Shown: positions 10,203 to 18,733, numbered from the stretch's first letter. The stretch is DNA of 64,000 nt from Marinobacter piscis (GCF_007671655.1 NZ_VCGX01000001.1:839917-903916), one strand, 5' to 3'. Notes: a model not told the origin generated them from the sequence alone. Numbers and translations are program-made.

Positions 10203-13031
10203 GTGGCCCAAGCCCCCCAGCGCAGTCATCTTTTTCGAAACCTGTTTATTGGTGCGCTCATACTTCTCCTATTGTACAGCCTGGCGGGCTTTCTGTTGCT
10301 GCCCTGGTGGCTGAAGCGGACGTTGCCTGATCAGCTGGAGCAACGCATGGGGTGGCAGACAGAGATCAGTGATGTTCGCAGTAATCCGTTTACGCTTAGC
10401 CTGGAAGCACGGAACCTGTCGGCTCAGGACAGCGACAATGAGAAGGTTGTGGCATTCGACCGCCTGTATATCAATCTGAACTTCTTTGAGCTGGTTCGGG
10501 GCATTGTCGGATTTGAAGCTATTGAACTTGATGAGCCGTTTATCCGGCTCGATCTGCTTGAAGATTACAGTGTGAACTTTGCCCGGGACTTCCAGGCTGC
10601 CCGTGCAGAACAGGACGATGGGGAAGCAGAGCAGTCCGGAACAGAAGACGAGGGTGGATTGCCTTCACTGTATTTTCAGCAGCTCGCAATCAACGGGGGT
10701 GAAGTGTTGTTCCGGGACTTCACCCAGGAGGAAATGGCGGAGTTCCGGATTACGCCACTGGATCTGACACTGAACGATCTGGCCACCTGGCAGCGGGAGG
10801 ATCGCCGCAGTGGCTATCACCTGCAGGCGTCTCTGGGCACTCAGTCACTTGAATGGCAGGGCAAGCTCAGTGTTACGCCGCTTTATTCCAACGGAAGCCT
10901 CGCCATCACCGGTGTGGATCACAATACGTTGGGGCACTTTCTCGCACCTTACCTTCCCTATGATCTGCGCAGCGGCAAAGTGACCGTGCGCTCCGATTAT
11001 GAGCTTCAGGCAGGCGATGTTCTGCATCTGCTCACCCGCAATGGCAGCGTGTCAGTGGAAGATCTCGCCGTAGCGCCAGGCACACAGAGTGCGGAGCCGC
11101 GCCTGACGACAGCTGCCATTGCCGTTAACAACATAGGCTTTGACCTTAATGCCCGAAAAGCCAGTGTCGGCGAGATTAGTCTGGAGCAGCCGGATATCGC
11201 CCTGGCGCGTAACCAGGAAGGCGAGATTGACTGGCTGGCGGCATTGGATACTTTTTCCGGGGACAGTGACGCTCAGGAGCCGGCCCCGGATGCAGCTGCC
11301 AAAGCGGAGCGGCCTTTCCGCTGGTCACTGGCGGGCATCCGTGTGTCTGAGGGCCGGGTTCTCTGGCAGGATCAACAGCCGGACTCGCCTGCAGAAGTAA
11401 CACTGGAGCAGTTGTCACTGGTGACCGGTGATATTCGCAGTGCCATGGAAGATCCAACCTCATACCGGCTGCAATCAGTGCTGGGAAGTGGCGGCACTCT
11501 TTCCCTTAATGGGCAGATTACCCCCCAACCTTTTACGCTGGAGGCTGCCATCTCCGGCTCGGGCGTTGTGCTGTCTGCCTTTGAGCCCTACCTGCAGGAA
11601 TCGGCGAATCTGGCCATTGCAGGCGGTACTCTGGGGCTGGACGGAAACCTGGACCTTGATAACCAGGAGGCGCCTTTAACCGGCACGTTCAGCGGCACAG
11701 CCGAGGTTTCAGGGCTGGACCTCAAACTGCCGGAAAGCAATGAACAGCTTGTCTCCTGGCAGACACTGCGCCTGGCGCCCATTGAGTACAATGTACATCC
11801 GGCCAGGCTTGAGATCGGGACCGTCAACCTTGTCCGGCCGGCGATCAACCTGGTGCGCCATACCGGCAATGTGCATAACATTGAACAGATCATGGCCTCC
11901 CCGGCTACTGATCCGGAAGCAACTGCCACGGCGCCGGAAGCAGAGGCTGGTGAACAGACACAGTTTATCGTCCGTGTGGGCCAGTTGATGCTTGAAAACG
12001 GTGTGCTTGATTACACAGACCGGACTCTGGACCCGGTGTTTACCACCACACTCGATCAGCTTAATGGCACAGTCACCGGGCTCAGTAATGTCTCACCCCA
12101 GCAGGGTAAGGTTGCGATAACCGGTCGTGTGGGAGGCAGCGGCCGTGTGGAGCTTGAAGGGACAGTAGGTCCCCTGGGGACGGAGGAAACCAGTCATTTG
12201 ACGCTTGCTATGCAGGATCTTTCGCTGCCGGCGCTGTCGCCATACATTGGCCGTTACCTGGGCTATGGAGTAGAGAGTGGAAAACTGGCACTGGATCTGG
12301 ATTATGAGATTACCGGCAGCCAGATAGAGGCTTCCAACCTTATCGTTGCAGACCGTCTCGGGCTTGGAGCCAGCATTGCCAGTGAGCAGGCAGTCGATGT
12401 GCCGGTTAAGCTGGGGCTGGCGTTGTTGCGGAACAACGACGGTGTAATAGAGATTAACCTGCCCATCAGTGGCGACCTGGATAACCCCGAGTTCAGCGTT
12501 GGCCAGGTGGTTATGAACACGTTTGTGAACCTGCTGGCCAAGGCTGCTACATCGCCATTCAGCATTCTGGGCTCGCTTGCTGATTTTGCCGGCCTCAGCG
12601 GTGAAGAGCTCGGGCAGGTATACTTTGAGCCGGGTAATGCCCGACTGGCTCCCGGCGAGGCAGAAAAACTGGCAGCCCTGGCTGAGGCCCTGCGTAACCG
12701 GCCGGATCTGTTACTGAATATACGGGGCGGAGTATCCCGGGTGACCGATGGCGTGGTGCTGCTGCGAGAGGAGCTGGCCGCAAGCGGAAACGGGGCGCCG
12801 ACGGAGCAGGCATGGGAAGAAGCCCGCGAGGCTTATCTGGCGGGTGAGCGTACACTGGCAGCAGAAGCGCTCGGCAAACTTGCCAGCGCCAGAGCAGTTG
12901 CTGTTCAGGACATCCTTCGCAACACTCACGACGTACCTGCGGCCCAGTTGTTCTTGCTGGATCCTTCACGGGATGCCCGGGTATCGGACAATGGTAAAGT
13001 GGTGGTTGAATTTACACTGGATGCCCGTTAA
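10203..13031 (+). CDS. DUF748 (AsmA-like) inner-membrane protein
   Basis: A 942-residue protein with a basic N terminus and one membrane segment (LFIGALILLLLYSLAGFLLL, about residues 15-34), then a very long periplasmic part of repeating beta-strand units of the kind seen in AsmA/DUF748 proteins (for example LERNPFTLSLEA-like and FDRLYINLNFFELVRG blocks). Recent work places AsmA-like proteins as bridges carrying phospholipids to the outer membrane; DUF748 members are less studied. The last 130 residues include VYFEPGNARLAPGEAEKLAALAEAL, an OmpA-like peptidoglycan-binding segment. The start is a GTG with AAGG upstream. yfbR follows with a one-base stop-start overlap. Confidence 0.8.
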   Translation: MAQAPQRSHLFRNLFIGALILLLLYSLAGFLLLPWWLKRTLPDQLEQRMGWQTEISDVRSNPFTLSLEARNLSAQDSDNEKVVAFDRLYINLNFFELVRGIVGFEAIELDEPFIRLDLLEDYSVNFARDFQAARAEQDDGEAEQSGTEDEGGLPSLYFQQLAINGGEVLFRDFTQEEMAEFRITPLDLTLNDLATWQREDRRSGYHLQASLGTQSLEWQGKLSVTPLYSNGSLAITGVDHNTLGHFLAPYLPYDLRSGKVTVRSDYELQAGDVLHLLTRNGSVSVEDLAVAPGTQSAEPRLTTAAIAVNNIGFDLNARKASVGEISLEQPDIALARNQEGEIDWLAALDTFSGDSDAQEPAPDAAAKAERPFRWSLAGIRVSEGRVLWQDQQPDSPAEVTLEQLSLVTGDIRSAMEDPTSYRLQSVLGSGGTLSLNGQITPQPFTLEAAISGSGVVLSAFEPYLQESANLAIAGGTLGLDGNLDLDNQEAPLTGTFSGTAEVSGLDLKLPESNEQLVSWQTLRLAPIEYNVHPARLEIGTVNLVRPAINLVRHTGNVHNIEQIMASPATDPEATATAPEAEAGEQTQFIVRVGQLMLENGVLDYTDRTLDPVFTTTLDQLNGTVTGLSNVSPQQGKVAITGRVGGSGRVELEGTVGPLGTEETSHLTLAMQDLSLPALSPYIGRYLGYGVESGKLALDLDYEITGSQIEASNLIVADRLGLGASIASEQAVDVPVKLGLALLRNNDGVIEINLPISGDLDNPEFSVGQVVMNTFVNLLAKAATSPFSILGSLADFAGLSGEELGQVYFEPGNARLAPGEAEKLAALAEALRNRPDLLLNIRGGVSRVTDGVVLLREELAASGNGAPTEQAWEEAREAYLAGERTLAAEALGKLASARAVAVQDILRNTHDVPAAQLFLLDPSRDARVSDNGKVVVEFTLDAR

Positions 13032-13630
13032 TGCGAATGCCAAACCCTGTGAGTCATTTTTTCGCGTATGTGTCCCGTCTGCGCTGGATCAAGCGCTGGG
13101 GCCTGATGCGTAATGCCATTGAGGAAAACGTGGCCACGCATTCCTGGGAAGTGGCGACACTGGCCCATGCACTGGCCATTATCCGGAACCGGCATTTTGA
13201 TGGCCGGGTCAATGTGGACCGCATTGCAGCGGCGGCGCTTTACCATGATGCAACGGAAGTGATTACCGGTGATATGCCCACCCCGGTAAAATATCATTCA
13301 CAGGTGATGCGAGAGGCCTTTGGCGATATTGAGCACAAGGCAGAGGCAGAGTTGCTGGCGTTACTGCCACCCGACCTGCGTGATGACTTCTCACCGTACC
13401 TTCAGGAGTCCCGGCAGTCGGCTGAGGATCGCGAGTTGATCAAGGCGGCAGACCGTTTGTCCGCCTGGCTGAAGTGCCAGGCCGAAGTGCGGGCGGGTAA
13501 CCGTGAGTTTGAGCCGGCTGAAAAGCAAATCCGGCAACGGCTTGAGCAGGAGGGATTGCCCGAGGTTGTCTATTTTATGAAGGTCTTCGCGCCCAGCTAC
13601 GAAGAACCTCTGGATAACCTGCTGGGTTAA
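13031..13630 (+). CDS. yfbR: 5'-deoxynucleotidase, HD domain
   Basis: A 199-residue HD-domain phosphohydrolase that removes phosphate from deoxynucleoside 5'-monophosphates. The metal-binding residues are visible: ENVATHSWEVATLAHAL (first His), AAALYHDATEVITGDMPTPVK (HD pair and the catalytic Glu region) and the later RELIKAADRLSAWLKCQ aspartate. The TAATG junction with the DUF748 gene shows a one-base overlap, so it is translated from the same messenger. Length matches E. coli YfbR. Confidence 0.93.
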   Translation: MRMPNPVSHFFAYVSRLRWIKRWGLMRNAIEENVATHSWEVATLAHALAIIRNRHFDGRVNVDRIAAAALYHDATEVITGDMPTPVKYHSQVMREAFGDIEHKAEAELLALLPPDLRDDFSPYLQESRQSAEDRELIKAADRLSAWLKCQAEVRAGNREFEPAEKQIRQRLEQEGLPEVVYFMKVFAPSYEEPLDNLLG

Positions 13631-13673
13631 ATACCATTAGGGAAATTCACTCGGTACGGAGCCGAATACTGTT

Positions 13674-14441
13674 ATGTGCGAGCTTCTGGCGATGAGCGCC
13701 AACACGCCCACGGATCTTTGCTTCAGCTTCACCGGGCTGACGCGTCGGGGTGGCGACACCGGTCCCCACAAGGACGGCTGGGGTGTGGCATTTTATGAAG
13801 GCAAAGGTGTGCGAGCGTTCCACGATGTGGATGCCAGCTCAAACTCCCGGCTTGCGGAAGTGGTGCAGACCCACCCAATCAAAAGCGAAGTGGCTATCTG
13901 CCATATTCGCCAGGCCAATGTGGGCGGGACCAGCCTGGCCAATACCCACCCCTTCAGGCGCGAGCTCTGGGGCAGGTACTGGGTATTTGCCCATAATGGA
14001 CAGCTTTCCGGATTCCGGCCTGCGCCAGGGTTTTATGAACCGGTAGGCGACACCGACAGCGAGGGGCTGTTCTGCGAGATGCTCAATCACCTGCGCACAC
14101 ATTGTGATCGGGAGGACTCTGCAGAAACCATCACAGAACATCTGGTTCAGCTCTCCCGGTCATTTGCCGCCCAGGGTGTTTTCAACCTGCTTCTGAGTAA
14201 CGGCGACTGGCTGTTTACCTACTGCACCACGAAAATGGCCAGCATTACGCGCCGCGCTCCCTTTGGCCCCGCGAGACTGAAAGATGCCGACGTGATTGTG
14301 GACTTTGAAGCGGAAACCACGCCCAACGATATCGTCAGCGTGATAGTAACCGAGCCACTGACCAGTGATGAGCAGTGGGACATCTACAAGCCCGGAGAAT
14401 GGCGATTGTGGCGGCAAGGGGTTGTGGAATTACAGGGCTAG
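13674..14441 (+). CDS. Class II glutamine amidotransferase, YafJ type
   Basis: A 255-residue protein with an N-terminal nucleophile glutamine amidotransferase domain. Cys2 (MCELLAMSANTPT) would be the catalytic nucleophile after Met removal. GDTGPHKDGWGVAFYEG, HIRQANVGGTSLANTHPF and FAHNGQLSGF are the glutamine-pocket blocks. There is no synthase domain, so the acceptor of the ammonia is unknown, as for other stand-alone YafJ proteins. It lies 43 bases after yfbR on the same strand. Confidence 0.88.
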   Translation: MCELLAMSANTPTDLCFSFTGLTRRGGDTGPHKDGWGVAFYEGKGVRAFHDVDASSNSRLAEVVQTHPIKSEVAICHIRQANVGGTSLANTHPFRRELWGRYWVFAHNGQLSGFRPAPGFYEPVGDTDSEGLFCEMLNHLRTHCDREDSAETITEHLVQLSRSFAAQGVFNLLLSNGDWLFTYCTTKMASITRRAPFGPARLKDADVIVDFEAETTPNDIVSVIVTEPLTSDEQWDIYKPGEWRLWRQGVVELQG

Positions 14442-14483
14442 CTTCATATTAAGCATTGAATTCAGCAGCATCTGGAAACCGAT

Positions 14484-14891
14484 ATGACTATCCGACCGGA
14501 TACCCACAGTAAATTGTTTGGTTACCTGCTCTGGATCTTCGGGTTCTTAGGGTCTCACCGTTTTTATTACGGCAAACCGATCACGGGAACCCTCTGGTTC
14601 TTTACGTTTGGCCTGTTCCTGATTGGCTGGATTATCGACTTCTTTCTGATACCTGCCATGGATGAGCAGGCCGATCACCGGTTTCGCGAAGGCGAAGTAA
14701 GCTACAACATTGGCTGGCTGCTGCTGACCTTCACCGGCGTGTTCGGTTTGCACAGGATGTATATGGGCAAGTGGATCACCGGGATTATTTACCTGTTAAC
14801 CGGCGGCCTCTTCCTGATTGGTGTCCTTTATGATTTCTGGACACTGAATGACCAGATCTCCGAACGCAATCAGTACATAAAGTTTAACTGA
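14484..14891 (+). CDS. TM2 domain membrane protein
   Basis: A 135-residue integral membrane protein with two TM2-type hairpins. Each has a short GxHRFYYGK or GLHRMYMGK turn followed by two hydrophobic helices (FGYLLWIFGFLGSHRF, GTLWFFTFGLFLIGWIIDFF, then GWLLLTFTGVFGLH, GIIYLLTGGLFLIGVLYDF). The function of bacterial TM2 proteins is not established. Its last eight bases overlap the stop end of the convergent SprT-like gene. Confidence 0.85.
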   Translation: MTIRPDTHSKLFGYLLWIFGFLGSHRFYYGKPITGTLWFFTFGLFLIGWIIDFFLIPAMDEQADHRFREGEVSYNIGWLLLTFTGVFGLHRMYMGKWITGIIYLLTGGLFLIGVLYDFWTLNDQISERNQYIKFN

Positions 14892-15588
14892 GGTTGGCCT
14901 GCTTCAGCATTTGTAGCGGCACCCGGTAACGTCTGCCGCGGAACTGGCCAGTGCCGGCAACAGTGCAGGTTTTACGGTTGACTCGGGTGATCCTGCCCTG
15001 GAATTCCTGCAGCCCCTGGGCAAAAAGCACAGCCTCGCCAACACGCCAGCGGGCTCGTTGAACATCCGGGTCAGGCAGCTCAAACGGTCGCGAAGGCAGT
15101 GACACGCCAGACTGTTTGCTGTGTTCCGCCAGTATCTGCCGCACCTCATGGGCACTGCCGTTGTTATGCAATTCATCCAGAATACCGTAGAAGTGCCGGT
15201 TGTGTACCGAGCCCCGATAACGCTTCCCGGCGTTTTGTTGCAGCAGGTGGGCAAACTCGTGACAACAGGTGTGCGCCAGTAAATTCAGCGTGCTCAGCTG
15301 TCCACCAAAGTACCCCCGCTGATGAACTTCCCGGCTGGAAAGCCAGCCCTCTGCTGTATGAGGGTGGTGTTTAGCCTGAATCATGCGCAGACCGTAGGTA
15401 ATCGTATGCTGCTTTCGCTGTGGGTCAAAACGGTGATAGGTAGCCTGACCGGAACCCACCCGGCACGCCAGGGTGCTGCCAGGTAAGCGCTGCTGAACCC
15501 GGCTTGCGGCAGCTGGCCACAAAACCTGTTCTGTGGCATTGCACATCAGCTTGCCGAGTTTTCGGGCGTAATCGTTGGAATTGCTCAT
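14884..15588 (-). CDS. SprT-like zinc metalloprotease-fold protein
   Basis: A 234-residue protein with the HEFAH zinc motif (NLLAHTCCHEFAHLLQQ, about residues 113-129) and a later histidine in SVHNRHFYGILDELH, as in SprT/Spartan-type peptidases. Its C-terminal third (PDPDVQRARWRVGEAVLFAQGL through TGQFRGRRYRVPLQML) looks like a separate small beta domain; the zinc-ribbon cysteines found in classical SprT are absent. The start at 15588 (MSNSNDYARKLGKL) gives a natural N terminus; a longer reading from 15636 is less convincing. Substrate unknown. Confidence 0.75.
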   Translation of the reverse strand: MSNSNDYARKLGKLMCNATEQVLWPAAASRVQQRLPGSTLACRVGSGQATYHRFDPQRKQHTITYGLRMIQAKHHPHTAEGWLSSREVHQRGYFGGQLSTLNLLAHTCCHEFAHLLQQNAGKRYRGSVHNRHFYGILDELHNNGSAHEVRQILAEHSKQSGVSLPSRPFELPDPDVQRARWRVGEAVLFAQGLQEFQGRITRVNRKTCTVAGTGQFRGRRYRVPLQMLKQANLS

Positions 15589-15804
15589 GGATGTTACTGG
15601 GCAGAGTGTCTGCAGGCACGAATAATGGGTTTGCACCAGAATAACGTTGGGCTGGCAGGTTTGCTATGGCTCAAAGGTGCAATTTTGTTTAGAGTCGCTC
15701 CGATGCCCCCCGTGGAAAACCTGAATATCCAGCTTCCGCCTTCCATGCAGAATGACGAGTCGGATAGCGCCGACGAATCCGCCGCTTGAACTCCTGATGG
15801 TAGT

Positions 15805-15850
15805 CAGACAAACTGTCACCAGATACCAATAAGTGGTGACGGTTTGTCTG
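15805..15850. promoter_or_regulatory. Long inverted repeat, probable AbiEi operator
   Basis: Two 17-base arms (CAGACAAACTGTCACCA at 15805-15821 and TGGTGACGGTTTGTCTG at 15834-15850) form an inverted repeat with one mismatch and a 12-base spacer. The right arm covers the putative TTG start of abiEi. AbiEi antitoxins of studied systems repress their own operon by binding long inverted repeats upstream, so this is most simply the operator. The rest of the 255-base gap (15589-15843) shows no gene I can support. Confidence 0.6.
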
Positions 15851-16464
15851 ATTCTGGTTCTGCCCGATTCTCTCGAGCACAACTCCAAACCCTGTTTCGA
15901 CAGCACGGCGGCCAGCTACGCCTGAGCGAAGCGCTGGCTCAAGGTTTTAGCCGGTACCAGTTCTATCAGCTTCGGGACGAAGGGCTGATTGAGCCAGTCA
16001 GCCGTGGGTTGTACCGGCTAGCAGAACTGCCACCCATTGAAAACCCGGATCTGGTGGCTGCCGTTACCCGTTTTCCGAATGCGGTGCTTTGCCTGATTTC
16101 CGCGCTGGACTGGCATAGCATCACCACACAGATTCCCCATCAGGTGCATCTGGCGGTGGAGCGGGATGCCCGCCTGCCAGTGCTGGATTATCCGCCGGTG
16201 GCCGGGTACCGATTCTCCGGGCCGGCTTTTAGTGCAGGCATTGAAAAGGTGGACGTGGATGGCATTACTCTGAACGTCTACAACCCGGAGAAAACCCTGG
16301 CGGACTGCTTCAAGTTCCGCAACCGTATTGGCATGGATGTCGTGCTGGAGGCGCTGGAGCTTTATCGCACCCGGAAAACGTTTCGTCCCGGCAAGCTGAT
16401 GGAGTACGCCCGAATCTGCCGGGTCGGTAATGTGATGGCACCCTATGTGGAAGCCAAGCTGTGA
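15844..16464 (+). CDS. abiEi: AbiEi-family type IV antitoxin / transcriptional repressor
   Basis: A 206-residue protein with a winged helix-turn-helix at the N terminus (LRLSEALAQGFSRYQFYQLRDEGLIEPVSRGLYRL, about residues 19-53), followed by the AbiEi C-terminal domain (FPNAVLCLISALDWHSITTQIPHQVHLAV, VYNPEKTLADCFKFRNRIGMDVVLEAL). In AbiE systems this protein neutralises the nucleotidyltransferase toxin and represses the operon. The only start compatible with a full-length domain is a TTG at 15844, inside the operator repeat. The gene looks intact, although its partner is truncated. Confidence 0.87.
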   Translation: MSDSGSARFSRAQLQTLFRQHGGQLRLSEALAQGFSRYQFYQLRDEGLIEPVSRGLYRLAELPPIENPDLVAAVTRFPNAVLCLISALDWHSITTQIPHQVHLAVERDARLPVLDYPPVAGYRFSGPAFSAGIEKVDVDGITLNVYNPEKTLADCFKFRNRIGMDVVLEALELYRTRKTFRPGKLMEYARICRVGNVMAPYVEAKL

Positions 16465-17115
16465 ATGGAATCAATCAACGGAATCACGACCGAGGTGACG
16501 GACGATGGCTTGCGCTTCGATTCGGGTACCCTGAAGGCTGAGGCTATTACTGAGGACGCGGACTACCAGGGATTGCGGGTGACATTCACCGGCTTTCTCG
16601 ACAAGGCCAGGATATTGATGCAATTGGATATCGGCTTTGGCGATCCTATATTTCCCTTTCCGTCCTGGCTGGAGTTTCCGGCCCTGCTGGATTTCCCCAA
16701 GGCACGAATCAAGTGTTACACGCCGGAATCGTCTATTGCGGAGAAGTTCCAGGCAATGGTGAACCTGGGTGAACTGAACAGTCGCATGAAGGACTTTTAC
16801 GATATCTGGCTGCTCTCGCGTCAGCACGAATTCCGGATGGAGCACCTGATGGGTGCGGTTGAAGCGACTTTTCGGAAACGAGGCACGGAAATTCCTGATA
16901 ACAGTCCCTTTTCTGACGCCTTCATGGACAGCAAGCAGCCACAATGGCAGGCTTTCCGTAAACGCCTTGGCCAAGACCATGTGCCAGAGGCATTTTCGGA
17001 AGTTGTAGAAGCGGTGGTTGAGTTTCTCAGTCCTGTGATGGCGCGCAGCGCAAAGGATGCCCCCAGGGAAATCTGGCACCCACCCGGTCCATGGAGTCGG
17101 CAGGCCGATGGCTAA
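16465..17115 (+). pseudogene. AbiEii-family nucleotidyltransferase toxin lacking its N-terminal catalytic motif
   Basis: A 216-residue frame starting directly after the abiEi stop codon and in the same frame. It matches the middle and end of AbiEii toxins: EVTDDGLRFDSGTLKAEAI, LMQLDIGFGDPI, PESSIAEKFQAMVNLGELNSRMKDFYDIWLLSR and FRKRGTEIP. Family members are about 300 residues and begin with about 80-100 residues carrying the KGALLL and RPTRDIDL-type nucleotidyltransferase motif; none of that is present here or in another frame. The simplest reading is an internal deletion that removed the active-site half, leaving a non-toxic remnant. The C terminus (from about residue 195) looks replaced or eroded. 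Confidence 0.8.
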
Positions 17116-17236
17116 TTTTATTTCGGAAGACAACATTGAGCAGGCGCTGTTGCAGCGACTGCAGCATGTACGAGGCTTCAACGCGCTGACAAGCGGGATA
17201 TGGTTTTCCCTGTCGAGTAAAATGTTTTCGACTTAG
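17108..17236 (+). pseudogene. Remnant of hsdR (type I restriction endonuclease), N-terminal stub
   Basis: A 42-codon frame from the ATG at 17108 to a TAG at 17234-17236. Its first 27 residues (MANFISEDNIEQALLQRLQH, then a VRGFNAL-like continuation) match the usual opening of type I restriction HsdR subunits, which are about 1,000 residues long. After that the sequence departs into unrelated residues (TSGIWFSLSSKMFST) and stops. It overlaps the end of the abiEii remnant by eight bases, as tightly linked defence genes do. The 95 bases from 17237 to 17331 show nothing recognisable. Confidence 0.75.
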
Positions 17237-17331
17237 TGGTGGAGTTTGCAGCCAATGGTAGGAAGTGGGTCGCGTAGCGGCGGACAATCTGTTCAAGTCA
17301 CCACCCACAACAAGAAATCACAAAAAAATCG

Positions 17332-17769
17332 TTAGATACCGGGTGATATCGATCCAGCAATTTTATCAAATTCCTCTTCTGGAAAGCTGAAAATAAGGAT
17401 GGAATCGGGGTGCTCCTCATTGACCAAATAGCCGGTCAGATAATTACGGTACTTCGCAGAGAACCCTTTGAACCCTGAGGAAAAGCTGAGCGAGTTTGTT
17501 TCAACGGTCTCTGATTCCGAGTCGGATCTGAGTTTGCTCAGGAAATCAGAGGTTGAAGGAATTTCCCTGGGTACGGGCTCGACTCGGATGAATCCGATGA
17601 ACTTCCCGTTACGAAAGAGGCTTGTTTCGTTGCTGTCGATGCGCAAAGTATCAAATAAGGATGATTGCACTGACACCGCGTACTCTTGGCTGGGTGACAA
17701 TGATATTGATTTGGTAGATGCGCAGCCAGAAAGAGCAAAAATGAGTGTCGCTATTGCAATGAACTTCAT
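17332..17769 (-). CDS. Hypothetical lipoprotein, unrecognised
   Basis: A 145-residue protein with a lipoprotein signal (MKFIAIATLIFALSGCAST): lipobox LSGC with the modified cysteine at residue 16. Serine after cysteine would favour outer-membrane sorting. The mature part is serine- and glutamate-rich, with strands such as LFRNGKFIGFIRVEPVP and SILIFSFPEEEFDKIAG. I do not recognise the family. Its base composition is visibly more AT-rich than the flanking genes, which fits the accessory nature of this patch. It reads in the same direction as the next gene, 20 bases away. Confidence 0.65.
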   Translation of the reverse strand: MKFIAIATLIFALSGCASTKSISLSPSQEYAVSVQSSLFDTLRIDSNETSLFRNGKFIGFIRVEPVPREIPSTSDFLSKLRSDSESETVETNSLSFSSGFKGFSAKYRNYLTGYLVNEEHPDSILIFSFPEEEFDKIAGSISPGI

Positions 17770-17789
17770 TGGCTTTATGTGTCCTTATC

Positions 17790-18140
17790 TTATCTCAGTG
17801 AAGCTTCCAGTGGGCTTCTGAATTGTAGCCCACGAGTCATCTTGCAGGTAAGGCTGAGTTTAACCGAGCCTCGAACAAAAGGTTCTCCTGCGGCACGGAT
17901 CACTCTGATTGCCCATTTTCGGATACCATTTGCCGGCGCGAGCAGGTCTTTGGGGTTTGGCACAGCATCTATCCAACGACTGCATTCATCGCTCTCGGTA
18001 ATCAGCTGCGCAATAAGCTCTAATGTCTCTGGCGTTATGCTGCCGGTATGAAATCGGCTTGCGATGCGCTCATTGTAAAACGCAGTGATGATCGCCTGAA
18101 CGGCCGCAACTTCTTCCTCAGTTAAATTAATGTTGCTCAC
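17790..18140 (-). CDS. Hypothetical protein downstream of hcp, unrecognised
   Basis: A 116-residue predicted soluble protein with helical N-terminal part (INLTEEEVAAVQAIITAFYNER) and a basic C terminus (VKLSLTCKMTRGLQFRSPLEASLR). I start it at a GTG at 18140 because AAGGA lies eight bases upstream. No family is recognised. It lies on the same strand as hcp, but a strong hairpin terminator separates them. Genes next to orphan hcp copies are sometimes T6SS cargo or immunity proteins; nothing in this sequence proves that. Confidence 0.5.
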   Translation of the reverse strand: MSNINLTEEEVAAVQAIITAFYNERIASRFHTGSITPETLELIAQLITESDECSRWIDAVPNPKDLLAPANGIRKWAIRVIRAAGEPFVRGSVKLSLTCKMTRGLQFRSPLEASLR

Positions 18141-18171
18141 TATCAAATTCCTTTTGATAGATTGAATGGCG

Positions 18172-18197
18172 AAAGAGGGGTCTTGACCCCTCTTTTT
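18172..18197. terminator. Terminator after hcp
   Basis: A perfect self-complementary AAAGAGGGGTC/GACCCCTCTTT stem (10-11 pairs) with a minimal loop. It lies 18-40 bases past the hcp stop, and a T-run follows on either strand (longer on the plus strand). It probably stops hcp transcription and insulates the small gene beyond it. Confidence 0.8.
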
Positions 18198-18214
18198 GAC
18201 ATCAAAGCGGTAAA

Positions 18215-18733
18215 TTACGCCTCGATCGGCGAACGCCAGTCATCAGCACCGGAAGTACCCGCAACGGCATGCTCCCAGGTGACCTTGCGGTAGGACAGGG
18301 AAACAGTAACCAGCTGGGTGAAATCCGCGCTGGCGGCGTCCTGACAGTGGGGCATGGTGCAGTTGATATCGATGATGGTGGCATCTTCCAGGATGGTGGA
18401 GAAGAAATGCTCCTGCTTGCCTTCAACAGACGTGCGGTACCACTTAAGCTCAACCTTGGGCAGCATTTCGCCAGATGCCAGGGCGTTGTACATCAGCGGT
18501 GTAGCTTTGTTCAGTGCAGAGGTGAACTTGAACGGCTTGTGGACACGCTGGCCGGAGGGCTGGCCGGACTGGGGGTCGGTGGGAACGGTCACTACGTGAC
18601 TGAATTCCTGAACCAGTACTTCGTCTTCATGACCTTCGACATAGATGTTGCCGACGGAATCGGAAGTGAATGCACCCGCGGTGATGTTCCCCTGGGTCTG
18701 GCCTTCGATCGCGATATAACAAGGAGTTGGCAT
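18215..18733 (-). CDS. hcp: Hcp, type VI secretion tube protein
   Basis: A 172-residue Hcp1-family protein. Typical blocks are MPTPCYIAIEGQTQGNITAG at the N terminus, GHEDEVLVQEFSHVV, GQRVHKPFKFTSALNKATPLMYNALASGE and HFFSTILEDATIIDINC. Hcp hexamers stack to form the inner tube of the T6SS and can carry effectors. The ATG at 18733 has GGAGC nine bases upstream. No other T6SS structural gene (tss, vgrG, clpV) is in the window, so this is an orphan copy that would depend on a system elsewhere. Confidence 0.95.
   Translation of the reverse strand: MPTPCYIAIEGQTQGNITAGAFTSDSVGNIYVEGHEDEVLVQEFSHVVTVPTDPQSGQPSGQRVHKPFKFTSALNKATPLMYNALASGEMLPKVELKWYRTSVEGKQEHFFSTILEDATIIDINCTMPHCQDAASADFTQLVTVSLSYRKVTWEHAVAGTSGADDWRSPIEA

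Noticed and set aside
15664..15906. Minus-strand frame of 80 codons before abiEi
   Set aside because: It crosses the abiEi start and operator, has no ribosome site or recognisable domain, and looks like chance.
17237..17331. Possible attachment site or integron-like element at the defence scar
   Set aside because: No tRNA end, direct repeat or attC core could be found; only unassigned sequence is present.
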